A DNA stretch of 8,727 nucleotides from Conexibacter sp. (GTDB lineage Bacteria; Actinomycetota; Thermoleophilia; Solirubrobacterales; Solirubrobacteraceae). Below are positions 8,676 through 8,727 of this stretch, in pieces. Within the stretch, counting starts at the first letter, position 1. The number at the start of each line of letters is the position of its first letter. Below the pieces are notes generated by a model that worked only from the letters and a program-made list of their open reading frames with translations, was not told where the DNA came from and ran no database searches. The stretch is from NCBI GenBank assembly GCA_025964055.1, contig JAOPZP010000039.1:1-8727 (forward strand). Direction: 5' to 3'. The position numbers were made by a program, and so were the translations under genes.

Positions 8676-8727
8676 GTACGGCGCCTGACCGCGCGCTTCT
8701 GGTCACGCGGCCGCGGGGGAACGTCCG

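Noticed and set aside
8647..8688. A GTG overlapping the mscS stop (GTGA), considered as the start of another coupled gene.
   Set aside because: The frame stops after 13 codons (Ser/Ala/Pro run) and has no ribosome site.

Overview
The window is very GC-rich, with almost every codon ending in G or C, and reads as ordinary chromosomal DNA of a high-GC actinobacterium. Gene order and protein style (a class B J-protein and a CbpM-like regulator inside the grpE/clpB chaperone operon, and a metal-ligand-poor phosphoesterase relative) remind me of the Thermoleophilia/Solirubrobacterales. That placement is inference from memory, not a search result. I see no tRNA, rRNA, CRISPR array, insertion sequence, integrase or phage gene, and no composition break that would suggest recent transfer.

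Positions 1-4454 (+ strand) hold a tightly packed protein-quality-control operon: grpE, a zinc-finger-less DnaJ/CbpA-type co-chaperone, a small MerR-like CbpM-type modulator, and clpB. Junctions are a 1-base overlap, a 4-base GTGA overlap and a 4-base gap, so translation is probably coupled. clpB has its own very strong ribosome binding site. dnaK is expected just upstream of the window. GrpE and the J-protein would drive the DnaK cycle, ClpB would extract proteins from aggregates with DnaK, and the CbpM-like protein probably tunes the J-protein and/or transcription.

Positions 4467-6916 (- strand) are convergent with clpB (12 bp between stops). They hold a PAS-PAS-EAL protein, predicted to be a cytosolic c-di-GMP phosphodiesterase with an intact active-site set and no GGDEF domain. 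Upstream of it on the same strand is a DUF2267 protein made of four ~57-residue repeats in an A-B-A'-B' order. The 119-bp gap between them carries a plausible promoter and an excellent Shine-Dalgarno for the EAL gene.

Positions 7009-8650 (+ strand) are divergent from the DUF2267 gene. They hold a calcineurin-like phosphoesterase-fold protein that has lost most of the family's metal ligands, then a small MscS-type mechanosensitive channel with a GC hairpin after its stop. The 92-bp divergent intergenic region holds a 7-bp inverted repeat.

I do not see a clearly new multi-gene system. The points most worth a second look are the CbpM-type regulator in the place usually held by HspR, the degenerate phosphoesterase, and the duplicated DUF2267 architecture.
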